Positions 26,096 to 35,096 of a DNA stretch of 37,268 bases are shown here, piece by piece. A model generated the notes under the pieces. The model was not told where the DNA came from and did no database searches. It was given only the letters and a program-made list of their open reading frames with translations. The position numbers were made by a program, and so were the translations under genes. Every line of letters starts with the position of its first letter. Position 1 is the stretch's first letter. Source of the stretch: Candidatus Woesearchaeota archaeon (GTDB lineage Archaea; Nanobdellota; Nanobdellia; Woesearchaeales; ARS49). The stretch is taken from positions 1 to 37,268 of the forward strand of contig JACQMY010000019.1 in assembly GCA_016203305.1 (NCBI GenBank), read 5' to 3'.

Positions 26096-26356
26096 GTGGT
26101 CAACAAACACATTCAGGACATGATTAGGTGCATGTATAGCACCAGGCGCATCGGCGGACGGCACACCGAGGAAAGAAACATCACAAAACGGCTTAAGCAT
26201 CTTCCACGCGAAGAACAAAAGGAGGCACTCGAAGCATGGGAAAATTGCATCAGGGCGGGGGTAATATTACGGAAGAAAAGCACTGGAGAAAACCACGTGA
26301 GTCTCAATCCCAGATACCTCAGAGAACTGCTCGCGCTAATCGAGGAAGACTTATGA
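26096..26356 (+). CDS. Small hypothetical protein, operonic with HTH gene
   Basis: 86 aa from GTG 26096 (possible ATG 26120); tctataaatg TATA about 25 nt upstream; ATGA overlap with next gene. Confidence 0.6.
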   Translation: MVNKHIQDMIRCMYSTRRIGGRHTEERNITKRLKHLPREEQKEALEAWENCIRAGVILRKKSTGENHVSLNPRYLRELLALIEEDL

Positions 26357-26679
26357 CTGGAATATTTTGCGAAACATTCGGGCATACAAATCGAAATAAG
26401 ATTCTTGAATTCTTTCTTGAAATGAGCAATACCGACTATGGGCTAGCGGACATTGCACGACTGCTGAACATGAACAAAGCAACAGTTTACAACACTGCTG
26501 GTGAGCTCATCAACAAGCAAATTATAACGCCGCACAGAACCCTTGGCAGAACACAAACATACATACTCAACAAAAAAAACCCAACTGTCCAGTTTCTCAT
26601 CCAAACATTCCACCAAATGCTCAACACGATCTGCGAACAAGAAGCGAAACTCCTCCTTTCCCAGCCATCAGCTTTTTAA
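26353..26679 (+). CDS. Winged-helix DNA-binding protein
   Basis: NRNKILEFFLEMSNTDYGLADIARLLNMNKATVYNTAGELINKQIITPHRTLGRTQTYIL. Confidence 0.82.
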   Translation: MTGIFCETFGHTNRNKILEFFLEMSNTDYGLADIARLLNMNKATVYNTAGELINKQIITPHRTLGRTQTYILNKKNPTVQFLIQTFHQMLNTICEQEAKLLLSQPSAF

Positions 26680-26706
26680 ACCCTTTGTGTTCCAACTCTT
26701 TTATAA

Positions 26707-26779
26707 GGGGACGTAGTTCAATCTGGTAGAATGGCCGGCTCCAACCCGGCAGATTCGGGTTCAAATCCCGCCGTCCCCA
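26707..26779 (+). tRNA. tRNA-Trp(CCA), intronless
   Basis: Acceptor GGGGACG/CGTCCCC, D stem GTTC/GAAT, anticodon stem-loop GCCGG-CTCCAAC-CCGGC, T-loop TTCAAAT. Confidence 0.92.
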
Positions 26780-26908
26780 CTTTACAAGAATGAACATAGT
26801 GCCAAACCTGTTAGAAACTGCGGGATTTGAACATCCTGAAAATTCTGCGAATTTTCAGTCCCGTCTCGTGATCTACGTCACTTCGGCGGAATCCCGCCGT
26901 CCCCACTT
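26764..26908 (+). repeat. 19-bp direct repeat of the tRNA-Trp 3' end (att-like)
   Basis: aatcccgccgtccccactt at 26764-26782 and 26890-26908. Confidence 0.85.
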
Positions 26909-27078
26909 GATTTTTTGTATAAGTGTTGAAATTTGGCGCAGACAATTATGTGATTTTCAACAACCGCGTAAACATTTAATTGACGCGTGGAAAGGAGAAA
27001 ACTAAAATCAGCTAAAAAGGGGAGAAATTTGTTGCAATTCTCAGAAGATTTATCAACTAGGTATTTTTGTACTTGCCC

Positions 27079-27627
27079 ATGCGATACATTATTCATTGCT
27101 TGTTAGAAGGACGTGTTGCAGCGTACCAGAAAAGATTGGTTAGTAATATCTATCAAGAATTTGGCTTAAATATCACTAAGGAAGAGAATTTACAAACGCA
27201 CTTTACCATCAAATACTGGTTTGAAACAGAGGACATGGTCGAAGTTGAAAGAATTATTGAGGAATTTTGCAAGAAACACAAAAGTCAGCCTATTCGCGTT
27301 GGCGGTTTTGGTTCGTTTCCACCAAAGGTGGTCTTTATTAATGTTCAGCTATCTGGCGCAGCAAAAAAGGTCTTTTTCGAATTAATCTCAGAACTTAGAA
27401 GAATCAAGTGGATGCCATGGGATAAGTATGATGCCGAAAATTTGCACTTTCACTCCACAATAGCAGAGGAATGTAACGAAAGATTTGATGCAGTTCAAGA
27501 GTACGTACGCGGTAAAGAAAAGTACTTCAACTGTAAGTTTGATAACATAACTATACTTAAGCAGGTCGGAGGAGAGAAACATTTCGGACGATGGGAAATC
27601 CACAAATCATTTTCTCTAGAAAGATAA
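27079..27627 (+). CDS. 2H phosphoesterase / 2'-5' RNA ligase superfamily protein
   Basis: Paired H-x-T and H-x-S/T-type motifs HFTIKYWF and HFHSTIA; ATG 27079 (ORF track uses TTG 27067). Confidence 0.75.
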   Translation: MRYIIHCLLEGRVAAYQKRLVSNIYQEFGLNITKEENLQTHFTIKYWFETEDMVEVERIIEEFCKKHKSQPIRVGGFGSFPPKVVFINVQLSGAAKKVFFELISELRRIKWMPWDKYDAENLHFHSTIAEECNERFDAVQEYVRGKEKYFNCKFDNITILKQVGGEKHFGRWEIHKSFSLER

Positions 27628-27679
27628 AATCAGTAACTTTCACCCTTCAATAGTCCCTATATTCTCGGTTGATCAATAA

Positions 27680-27771
27680 TAGCAGAGCGCATTAATAATG
27701 GAAAAATAGTGCGTTCTGCTAGTATAGCAAATCTCACAAAATCCCTTCCAAAATTAATGAGATTTGCTATA
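27680..27771 (+). other. Two tandem inverted repeats (candidate terminator, ncRNA or recombination site)
   Basis: TAGCAGAGCGCA/TGCGTTCTGCTA (27680-27691/27710-27721, one mismatch) and TATAGCAAATCTCA/TGAGATTTGCTATA (27723-27736/27758-27771, perfect). Confidence 0.75.
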
Positions 27772-27838
27772 ATAGCACTTTTTGTCGTTTTTTGCAAACC
27801 TTTATATAGTCGTTTTGACTACACTTTTGTAGACACCT

Positions 27839-28048
27839 ATGTATTTCACCGAGATCAGAAAATCACAACATTACATTGAACATCATGAACATGAAATACC
27901 GTGGAGCAGGGTTGTTGAGATCATTTTCACAACGAAGAATAAACGTAAGAAAGGAGACAAGATCGAGATTGAAACAGACAGGTATTATCTTTTATGCGAG
28001 CTCAAAGACAACGTACTTTGGGTGATCAATGCAAAGGTGACAAAATGA
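27839..28048 (+). CDS. DUF4258-like putative toxin of a toxin-antitoxin pair
   Basis: 69 aa, IRKSQHYIEHHEHEIPWSRVVEII...YYLLCELKDNVLWVINAKV; TATA tttatata about 35 nt upstream. Confidence 0.65.
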   Translation: MYFTEIRKSQHYIEHHEHEIPWSRVVEIIFTTKNKRKKGDKIEIETDRYYLLCELKDNVLWVINAKVTK

Positions 28049-28368
28049 AATGCCCAGACTGTAAAGTGCAAATGAAAGAAGTACAAGTAAAAGTAGAAGG
28101 AGCAGACCAAAAAGTGAAGAGCTATCAGTGTCCTTCATGCGATCATGTAGATTTCGAACCAGAAACGTCAAAAAAGGTCATTGCCGAGCTCAAAGCGAAA
28201 GAAACACCGCTCAAAATTAAGCAAAAGATAGTGAAGCTCTCTCAAGGAAGAGTTGGCATATATTTCAACCGTCACGTCGTTGAAAGCCTGAATCTGAAGC
28301 CAGGCAACCAGATCGCAATATCCGTTCCTGACAAAAAGCATATCGTGCTTAGCATAGACAACAACTAA
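28045..28368 (+). CDS. YgiT-type zinc finger + AbrB-like putative antitoxin
   Basis: CPDCKVQM...YQCPSCDHV zinc finger; C-terminal RVGIYFNRHVVESLNLKPGNQIAISVPDKKHI; ATGA overlap with 27839 ORF. Confidence 0.72.
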   Translation: MKCPDCKVQMKEVQVKVEGADQKVKSYQCPSCDHVDFEPETSKKVIAELKAKETPLKIKQKIVKLSQGRVGIYFNRHVVESLNLKPGNQIAISVPDKKHIVLSIDNN

Positions 28369-28370
28369 AA

Positions 28371-28718
28371 TTACTTCAAAATCTGCACAACATCGCCAAC
28401 TTCTGTTTTGCTTTGCGCTATCGTGCCAACAGGTAGCTCTAACAAGAACAAGGCTGGCCTGAAAGAATGGTATGAGCTTTTTGGTTCCCACTCAGAACGC
28501 ATCTCAACAACCTCCCAGGCATCGTTAAGAAAAACAAGGTCCATTGCGCCAGGGCAAAACCATGAATGCAAGCGGATGGTCTGTTCTTTCTCGAAATGGA
28601 AAACCAAAGGTATGACTTCCTTGCGAAACATCATGCCACGAGTTTGCTCCCAAAAAGTTCTGCACTCCTCGAAAGACACTGCAAGAATGGTCTGCCTTGT
28701 AGCATTCAAAATTGGCAT
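28371..28718 (-). CDS. DUF192 family protein
   Basis: RGMMFRKEVIPLVFHFEKEQTIRLHSWFCPGAMDLVFLN. Confidence 0.82.
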   Translation of the reverse strand: MPILNATRQTILAVSFEECRTFWEQTRGMMFRKEVIPLVFHFEKEQTIRLHSWFCPGAMDLVFLNDAWEVVEMRSEWEPKSSYHSFRPALFLLELPVGTIAQSKTEVGDVVQILK

Positions 28719-28812
28719 ATGTTCCTGATACGTACGAGATATAAAAAGTTCTCGCTTCCGCCCATTAGGTGGTAACGAAGAATTTAAGTAATGCTTATAC
28801 TATTTTGCCATT

Positions 28813-29073
28813 ATGACTTTCAACGACCAAATACGGGCATTGCCAAATGGCACTGCAATAGAAATAGTCAAAAAAGATGGTGAACGAATAATAGGCTATT
28901 ATGCGCGTTTCACAGAGGAGGGAGAATACGGAACAACCATCGACACTGGGCATTACATCACCAAGCAAGGAATCGAGGATCCCTCCCAAGAATACCGCGT
29001 TCTGCAGACAAAAGTAGAAGATGTCGCTTATGTCTTAATCCTAAAGCGCGGCACCAGCATCAAAAATGAGTAA
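28813..29073 (+). CDS. Hypothetical small protein
   Basis: 86 aa intact ORF, convergent with 29074 ORF. Confidence 0.6.
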   Translation: MTFNDQIRALPNGTAIEIVKKDGERIIGYYARFTEEGEYGTTIDTGHYITKQGIEDPSQEYRVLQTKVEDVAYVLILKRGTSIKNE

Positions 29074-29349
29074 TCACAATTCATTCACGATCTTTTCCTG
29101 CATGAACTTCATGAAGTCCAAATGCTTAGCTAATGGACGCATCGCACGATTATTAGTCCCCTCTCGACCAGACTTCAAAGCATCCAGCTTCTTCTGCGTT
29201 TCAACCATCTCAGCTTTAAACACCTGCTTCAACTGATCCACAGAAGAAATTTTCTCATCAGAGCACCACTTCAAAAAAACAGAGAACTCAGGCAACTTCT
29301 GAACACTTTCAGGAACCTTGTTGCGTAGAACTTCTTTCATAGTACTCAT
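29074..29349 (-). CDS. Hypothetical helical protein
   Basis: 91 aa intact ORF directly upstream of polX. Confidence 0.6.
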   Translation of the reverse strand: MSTMKEVLRNKVPESVQKLPEFSVFLKWCSDEKISSVDQLKQVFKAEMVETQKKLDALKSGREGTNNRAMRPLAKHLDFMKFMQEKIVNEL

Positions 29350-29355
29350 ACATTC

Positions 29356-31071
29356 TCACCTTCTTAAAAACCTTTCCAACTTCTTCAACGGCCAAGCATT
29401 GATAACATCCTTCACACCGGCCCAACCCCTTCTGGCCTGGGCAATACCAAGCTCCATGTGCCTCAAATGATCCGTAGCATGACTATCGGTATCTATTGAA
29501 ATCTTACAACCCCTCTCGATCGCCATTCGAACATGAGAATCCTTCAAATCAAGCCTTGTTGGATAACAATCCAACTCCAACGCAATACCCTGCTCCTTTG
29601 CTTTTGTCATGACTTTCTCCAAATCAAGCTGGTAAGGCTCGCGCTGGTTAATCAATCTGCCAGTCGGGTGCACTAAAATGTTAACGTACTTGTTATCCAA
29701 TGCTTTCAATATACGCTTGGTCATTTCCTCACGTGAACTCTTAAAGCGAGAATGCACTGCAGCAAGAACAATATCCAACTCTTTCAGTACATTATCAGCA
29801 AAATCCAGTGAACCATCAGGCAGAATGTCAACCTCTGCGCCCTTCAAAATCTGAATGTCCACCTTTTCCTGCACTTTGTCAATCTCCTTAAGATAGCTTT
29901 TCAAACGCTTTTCATCCATGCCATTAGCGATCCGCTCACTCTTTGAATGATCAGTAATAGCGATATACTTGTAGCCTCTGCTCTGCGCGGCACGCGCCAT
30001 CTGCTCAATCGAATGCAAGCCATCACTCCAATTGGAATGCATGTGCAAATCTCCTTTCATCGCGTCAAAAGACAACAACTTGGGAAGCTTGTTTTTCTGA
30101 GCGGCTACGATCTCGCCAGAATTTTCACGCAACTCCGGAGGAACCAATTTCAAGCCCAACTTGGAATAAACTTCCTCCTCAGACCTGCCGCACACGTATT
30201 TATCCTTCCTAAACAAGCCATATTCTGACAATTTGAAACCCTTTTTGATCGCCAACTGGCGCAACGCAACATTATGCTCCTTACTGCCAGTAAAGTATTG
30301 CAATGCCGCACCAAAACTCTTTTCCTCCAACACGCGAACATCTGCCTGCAAGCCATCCTTGAGGATAACAGTACTCTTCGTCTGGCCTTTCGCTAATATG
30401 GTTTGCACCTCAGGCATGCCAGTGAAAAAGTCCATCACGCGCTCAGAATTTTTGCTGATCACCAAAATATCAATATCTCCAATAGTTTCCTTCAAACGAC
30501 GCACACTGCCAGCAGGCTCAGCCCTAATCACTCCATTAACCCTCGACAAGCGCTGAGCAAACTCCCTTGCCAACGGCAGCGCAATGCTTAACAACTTCCT
30601 CTCTGAACCCTGCTTTAACAAGCCAAGACCGCGCAAAACATCCTGCTCACTCTTCTCACCAAAGCCAGGAAGCTTACTCAACCTTCCTTCTCTTGCAGCC
30701 CTTTCCAAATCCTGAACGTTCCTAATCTTCAGCTCTTTGAATAAACGCATCACCTTCTTAGGACCAAGACCAGGAACGTGCATCATCTCCTCAACACCAC
30801 GAGGAATGCTGTTTATCAACTCGTCAAACTCCTTCATCATGCCTGTTTTGAGAAACTCCTCAATCTTCTTAGCCAAACCCTCCCCAACACCAGGAATTTC
30901 CCTCAAACCCTTAACACCAGACTCAGCATACACCTGCTCAACAGGCAGCTCGAGGCTTTCCAAAGAACGAGCTGCTTTCCTGTAAGCATTAGGCTTCCAA
31001 TCAACACCCTTCATCTCCAGAACATCAGCCATCTCGAAGAACATGTTTGCGATCTCTTTGTTACTGCCCAT
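29356..31071 (-). CDS. polX: DNA polymerase X family with PHP domain
   Basis: HhH motifs (IPGVGEGLAKKIEEFL, VPGLGPKKVMRLF), GSVRRLKETIGDIDILV, PHP DLHMHSNWSDG, ITDHS, DTDSHA. Confidence 0.95.
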   Translation of the reverse strand: MGSNKEIANMFFEMADVLEMKGVDWKPNAYRKAARSLESLELPVEQVYAESGVKGLREIPGVGEGLAKKIEEFLKTGMMKEFDELINSIPRGVEEMMHVPGLGPKKVMRLFKELKIRNVQDLERAAREGRLSKLPGFGEKSEQDVLRGLGLLKQGSERKLLSIALPLAREFAQRLSRVNGVIRAEPAGSVRRLKETIGDIDILVISKNSERVMDFFTGMPEVQTILAKGQTKSTVILKDGLQADVRVLEEKSFGAALQYFTGSKEHNVALRQLAIKKGFKLSEYGLFRKDKYVCGRSEEEVYSKLGLKLVPPELRENSGEIVAAQKNKLPKLLSFDAMKGDLHMHSNWSDGLHSIEQMARAAQSRGYKYIAITDHSKSERIANGMDEKRLKSYLKEIDKVQEKVDIQILKGAEVDILPDGSLDFADNVLKELDIVLAAVHSRFKSSREEMTKRILKALDNKYVNILVHPTGRLINQREPYQLDLEKVMTKAKEQGIALELDCYPTRLDLKDSHVRMAIERGCKISIDTDSHATDHLRHMELGIAQARRGWAGVKDVINAWPLKKLERFLRR

Positions 31072-31462
31072 GATTTTTCAGAAAAGCATCCGCTTTACTT
31101 AACACCTCCTTCGCGTTCTTGTAAGTCAACTGGTTGATTGCCTCCTTGAATGGCAGCCATTCAAAACCAATATGCTCGTAGGAAAGCTTGACAGTTGAAG
31201 ATTTCGCCTTGCCCACAAAAAAGACGACTTCCTTCCGAATGAGCTTACCCTCCCGCTTATAGAAATAGCCAATCTTTTCCTCAAAACCAGGAATAATATC
31301 GGCACCAATACCTGCCTCTTCTTCTACCTCGCGCAAAGCAGCCTGCTCATCAGATTCGTCCTTCTCAACATGACCCTTAGGAAAATCCCAATGGCCCGCC
31401 TCATAGTGCAACAACAAATACTTGTTATCGTGAAAGACGACAATACCGGCAGAGCGCTCCAT
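31061..31462 (-). CDS. NUDIX hydrolase (Ap4A hydrolase-like)
   Basis: GHVEKDESDEQAALREVEEEAGI; overlaps polX start by 11 nt. Confidence 0.9.
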   Translation of the reverse strand: MERSAGIVVFHDNKYLLLHYEAGHWDFPKGHVEKDESDEQAALREVEEEAGIGADIIPGFEEKIGYFYKREGKLIRKEVVFFVGKAKSSTVKLSYEHIGFEWLPFKEAINQLTYKNAKEVLSKADAFLKNHGQ

Positions 31463-31526
31463 GCATGTGATAATCGCCGAGAAGTATTAAAACCTTGTTG
31501 ATAATGAAAACAAAAAAATAAAATGT

Positions 31527-32597
31527 TCACTCAGCCTTAACAGGCACGCCATTCTCGATCTGATGGATTTCTTCCTTGACGCTCCTGCTAATGCCGTCAG
31601 GACTCATAGTCAATGTTCCAGTAAGACCTTCATAGTCCTTCACAGAGTACAAGTGCTGCTTTAGCGCATCGTAGTCAGCATTCTGCAAGCCCTTTGCCAA
31701 GACATGCATGGCATCGTATCCGGTAGCTGCAAACAACAACTGGTCAGGCTCCTTGCCAAACTTTGCCTTATACTTAGATATGAACGCGGCTTCTGCAGCC
31801 TTGTCCGCAGGAGTCCAACTGGTGAAATAGAGCCCCTCGTATGACTCGCCTGCATTGCTCTTGAATCCCTCTGAGGTAGACGTATCGATGGCCAAAGCTG
31901 GTGATTTAAGGCCAATCTGCCGTGCCTGTTTGAGTGCTAAGCCTGCTTCGTCAAAGCCAATGATAAGCAAAGCATCAGCATCCTTCAACTTCAACAGCTG
32001 AGTCCTGAAATCCTTATCTTCTGGGGTGTATTGCTCTTTCACAGGCATTTTCCCAGTCAGTTCCTTGTACTTCTCCTCGAATGCTCGGACAACAAGCAAG
32101 ACGAATGGGTCAACGTTGTTGTAGAGGATTCCGGCTTCTTGGCTCTTGAGGTCATTTGCTGCAAATTCAGCAAGAGAATAACCAATACCCTCGTCGTAAA
32201 TGCCAATGCCAAACGCCCCCTCGCCAGCCTGCGCAATCTCCTCGTTCGTGTCAAGGCTGTCAATAATTATGACCTGGTCTGTTTCTGTCTGAGAGCCGAG
32301 TGCCAGTACTCCACCATAGGTAACAGTCAGCAAGGCAGCAATATCATTTGTTTGCCGCATTTTTTGATATGCGGTCAAGGTCTTTTTCTCGTCAAACTGA
32401 TCGTCCTCGACCACTAGCTTCAGAAGAGGGTCGTTAAGCTCGTCGAGAGCCAACTGGACTCCTCTGAGATTCTCAATTCCTATGATAGCGTAGTCTCCTG
32501 TGAGCGGTCCAGCCCAGCCGATGGAAACCTTTTCTGTCTTTTCTGTGCAGCCTGCGAGCAAAAGTGCAAGCACAACAATGCCGAATAGTTGTTTCAT
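31527..32597 (-). CDS. ABC-type branched-chain amino acid substrate-binding lipoprotein (LivJ-like)
   Basis: MKQLFGIVVLALLLAGCTEK lipobox; VSIGWAGPLTGDYAIIG; start 32597 (ORF open to 32660). Confidence 0.87.
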   Translation of the reverse strand: MKQLFGIVVLALLLAGCTEKTEKVSIGWAGPLTGDYAIIGIENLRGVQLALDELNDPLLKLVVEDDQFDEKKTLTAYQKMRQTNDIAALLTVTYGGVLALGSQTETDQVIIIDSLDTNEEIAQAGEGAFGIGIYDEGIGYSLAEFAANDLKSQEAGILYNNVDPFVLLVVRAFEEKYKELTGKMPVKEQYTPEDKDFRTQLLKLKDADALLIIGFDEAGLALKQARQIGLKSPALAIDTSTSEGFKSNAGESYEGLYFTSWTPADKAAEAAFISKYKAKFGKEPDQLLFAATGYDAMHVLAKGLQNADYDALKQHLYSVKDYEGLTGTLTMSPDGISRSVKEEIHQIENGVPVKAE

Positions 32598-32728
32598 GAT
32601 GCCTCCGAGCACGACTCCCAATAGATTAGTCGTCACTCTTAGGTGAGTACTTTTTGGCAAGTATATTAAGTATTGTCGTACTATATTGGTACGAAAAGAT
32701 TTTAAATGAGACGCTCATACGTGGCACG

Positions 32729-33502
32729 ATGATCAAAACAGTCATTGCAGTTCTCAAGGGAATAGGGCTCACCGACAATGAGATTACAATATATCTTGCC
32801 CTGCTTCAGGGAGGATTAAGCACAGCGTATGACCTGGGTAAAAAAACAGGAATATACCGCGTTCACGTCTATGACAAGTTAGAACAACTCACTACCAAGG
32901 GTCTTGTCACTTCTGTATACATGGGTGCGAAAAAACACTTTCAGGCAACATCGCCTGAAAAAATCATACAGTACCTCGAAGACAAAAGGAAACATTTAGA
33001 CATACAGGAAACAGAAGTTGTGCAATTACTGCCGGAGCTACGTTCTTTGATGCAGACGCCCAAGGAAGACACAAAAGTGGAAGTATTCAAAGGCATAGAG
33101 GGCATGAAATACTTTTTGCGCGACGTGATAAAAATGAGAAAAGAAGTACTAGTCACAGGCATAAACGACATAAAATACAAAGAATACCTTGGCGTCGCAA
33201 TGCTACAATACTTCAGAGATTGCAAAAAGTACGGCATCAAGGAACGCGTGATTACAGTTGACAAACCAGACGTATTCCGTTTTCCGGTGGATGTCGCGTC
33301 CAAAACAGAGTACAGATTCCTTGCGGAAAAACAGTTCAACCCAACAAACACCTTTGTCTACGGAGACAAGGTAGTAATCGTAACTTGGGGAGTGCCGGTG
33401 ACGGCCATCATGATACAGAACAAAAACATAGCAGAAACGTATCGTAGCAACTTCGAATATTTATGGAACATTGCAAAAACCACGCCAACGCAAGCACAAT
33501 AA
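32729..33502 (+). CDS. TrmB family transcriptional regulator
   Basis: LKGIGLTDNEITIYLALLQGGLSTAYDLGKKTGIYRVHVYDKLEQLTTKGLV; ATG 32729 about 30 nt after TATA attttaaatg. Confidence 0.87.
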   Translation: MIKTVIAVLKGIGLTDNEITIYLALLQGGLSTAYDLGKKTGIYRVHVYDKLEQLTTKGLVTSVYMGAKKHFQATSPEKIIQYLEDKRKHLDIQETEVVQLLPELRSLMQTPKEDTKVEVFKGIEGMKYFLRDVIKMRKEVLVTGINDIKYKEYLGVAMLQYFRDCKKYGIKERVITVDKPDVFRFPVDVASKTEYRFLAEKQFNPTNTFVYGDKVVIVTWGVPVTAIMIQNKNIAETYRSNFEYLWNIAKTTPTQAQ

Positions 33503-33534
33503 AGCTTAAATAACCCTCGTCAGTCCTTTTCGTC

Positions 33535-34425
33535 ATGAAAGCAGGTGTTGCATTAATACTACTAATCCTGGCAGCATGCGCTGCACCTGAAGTCAACGAA
33601 GAAAGCAAGGCAAAACAGCTGGCAGAACAACTAAGACAACAAGCAAGCGAAGTCGTGGCAAAACCAACAGCTGAAGTACAACCCGCGCAAACATCAGAGC
33701 CAACAGCCCAGCCCGCAACAGAACCTACACCAGTCACGCCTGAACCAGTTTCGATTCCAGCAGAACAGCCAGTTGCACCCACTGCAGTCCAAGAAGAACA
33801 AACAACGCCGGCAGAACAGTCAGGCATAATGTACCAACTACTCGACACGTTTGCCAAAAAAGTAACAGGCTACCAGTTCATCAGAAACAAGGACGACTAC
33901 TTAGTAAGAGGGCAAAGAGCCAAAATCAAGCTTGACAAATTAGTCCTACTCAAAAATATCGCATTGCCCAACGGAACAACACTAGGATTCTACTACTACG
34001 ACACAGTCTATGTCGACAGAACAACAAAGACAGCAACTGCATACTGTGAAGGCCATACGGACTATGTGAACAGGCAATGCGCTCAATACAACCTCTACGA
34101 CCTTCCCTTAACAGTCAATTACAGCAAATACAACATCATGCTCCCTGAAGACTGGCTGTTCGCAAACTTGAACCAAACACCAGCAAGAACAGAGAAGGAC
34201 AAATACTACGTCGACGGAAGAAGAGTGCTATTGGTAGCGTTCAGCGACCTAGAACTATACTTTGACACGACAAACGGGCTGCCAATACGAGCAGACCAGA
34301 AAAGCAACAACGCACTAATCAAAAGAGAAGACTACGAAAGCCTAGCGAGCAACAAAGTACGAGACATTGACGTAAGGCACAGAACAAAAGAAGAAATACC
34401 GAGCAGTGAAACGTTCTATAGATAG
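33535..34425 (+). CDS. Predicted lipoprotein, function unknown
   Basis: MKAGVALILLILAACAAPE lipobox; low-complexity Pro/Thr/Glu/Gln spacer; globular C-terminus. Confidence 0.75.
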   Translation: MKAGVALILLILAACAAPEVNEESKAKQLAEQLRQQASEVVAKPTAEVQPAQTSEPTAQPATEPTPVTPEPVSIPAEQPVAPTAVQEEQTTPAEQSGIMYQLLDTFAKKVTGYQFIRNKDDYLVRGQRAKIKLDKLVLLKNIALPNGTTLGFYYYDTVYVDRTTKTATAYCEGHTDYVNRQCAQYNLYDLPLTVNYSKYNIMLPEDWLFANLNQTPARTEKDKYYVDGRRVLLVAFSDLELYFDTTNGLPIRADQKSNNALIKREDYESLASNKVRDIDVRHRTKEEIPSSETFYR

Positions 34426-34510
34426 GTATTAGGACGAAGGCGGAAGGTTGTAGGCGTTGGGCATTAGGTGTTAGGACGCAGGTTGTAGGATGAAGGCGGA
34501 AGGGTGAAGG
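34423..34510 (+). repeat. STRR-like degenerate short repeat array, locus F
   Basis: taggtattaggacgaaggcggaaggttgtaggcgttgggcattaggtgttaggacgcaggttgtaggatgaaggcggaagggtgaagg. Confidence 0.85.
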
Positions 34511-34547
34511 CGATAGCTATATAATCCGTGCTTGCCTTTACTAACAC

Positions 34548-35063
34548 GTGCCAGATTCACTCAAACTCATATCAGAAGAAGTTCGCACGTGCAAGAAATG
34601 CCCACTCTACAAGCATGCAACTCACGGAGTGCCGGGAGAAGGACCAAAAGATGCGAAAATATTCTTCATTGGACAATCCCCAGGACGAATGGAAGACCAG
34701 ACAGGAAAACCATTTGTCGGAAGGGCAGGACGGTACTTGACCAAAATGATAGGGTCAATCGGGCTCAAACGCGAAGAAATCTTTATCACCAGCATAGTGA
34801 AACACTACCCGCCAGAAAACAGGGCGCCAAAACCAAACGAAATAACAGCATGCAAGCCCTACCTGCTAAGACAACTAGCAATCATAAATCCTAAGATAGT
34901 AGTTCTCCTTGGCAAAACTGCGGAAACGCTCAGAAATGAACCAGTTCTCAAAGACAAAAAAGTCATCACAACAGTGCATCCAGCAGCGGCAATGCGGTTT
35001 CCGAAGATGAAGAAGAGAATGCAAAGGGATTTCAAAGCGCTTAAAAAGCTTGTTTGGGCATAG
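34548..35063 (+). CDS. Uracil-DNA glycosylase family 4
   Basis: CKKCPLY, GEGPKDAKIFFIGQSPGRMEDQTGKPFVGRAG, HPAAAM; GTG start, TATA ctatataat about 30 nt upstream. Confidence 0.93.
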   Translation: MPDSLKLISEEVRTCKKCPLYKHATHGVPGEGPKDAKIFFIGQSPGRMEDQTGKPFVGRAGRYLTKMIGSIGLKREEIFITSIVKHYPPENRAPKPNEITACKPYLLRQLAIINPKIVVLLGKTAETLRNEPVLKDKKVITTVHPAAAMRFPKMKKRMQRDFKALKKLVWA

Positions 35064-35096
35064 CTTTTTAAATGTCCTCAATTTAAACGTGCTATC

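Noticed and set aside
26815-26908. Second functional tRNA on the - strand
   Set aside because: T-arm-like 12-mer is present but no matching acceptor, D or anticodon stems could be assembled.
26790-27005. ORF 26790-27005 (and 26878-27096 on -) as genes
   Set aside because: They cover the tRNA-derived direct/inverted repeats; the peptide is typical of translated tRNA-like DNA and has no family features.
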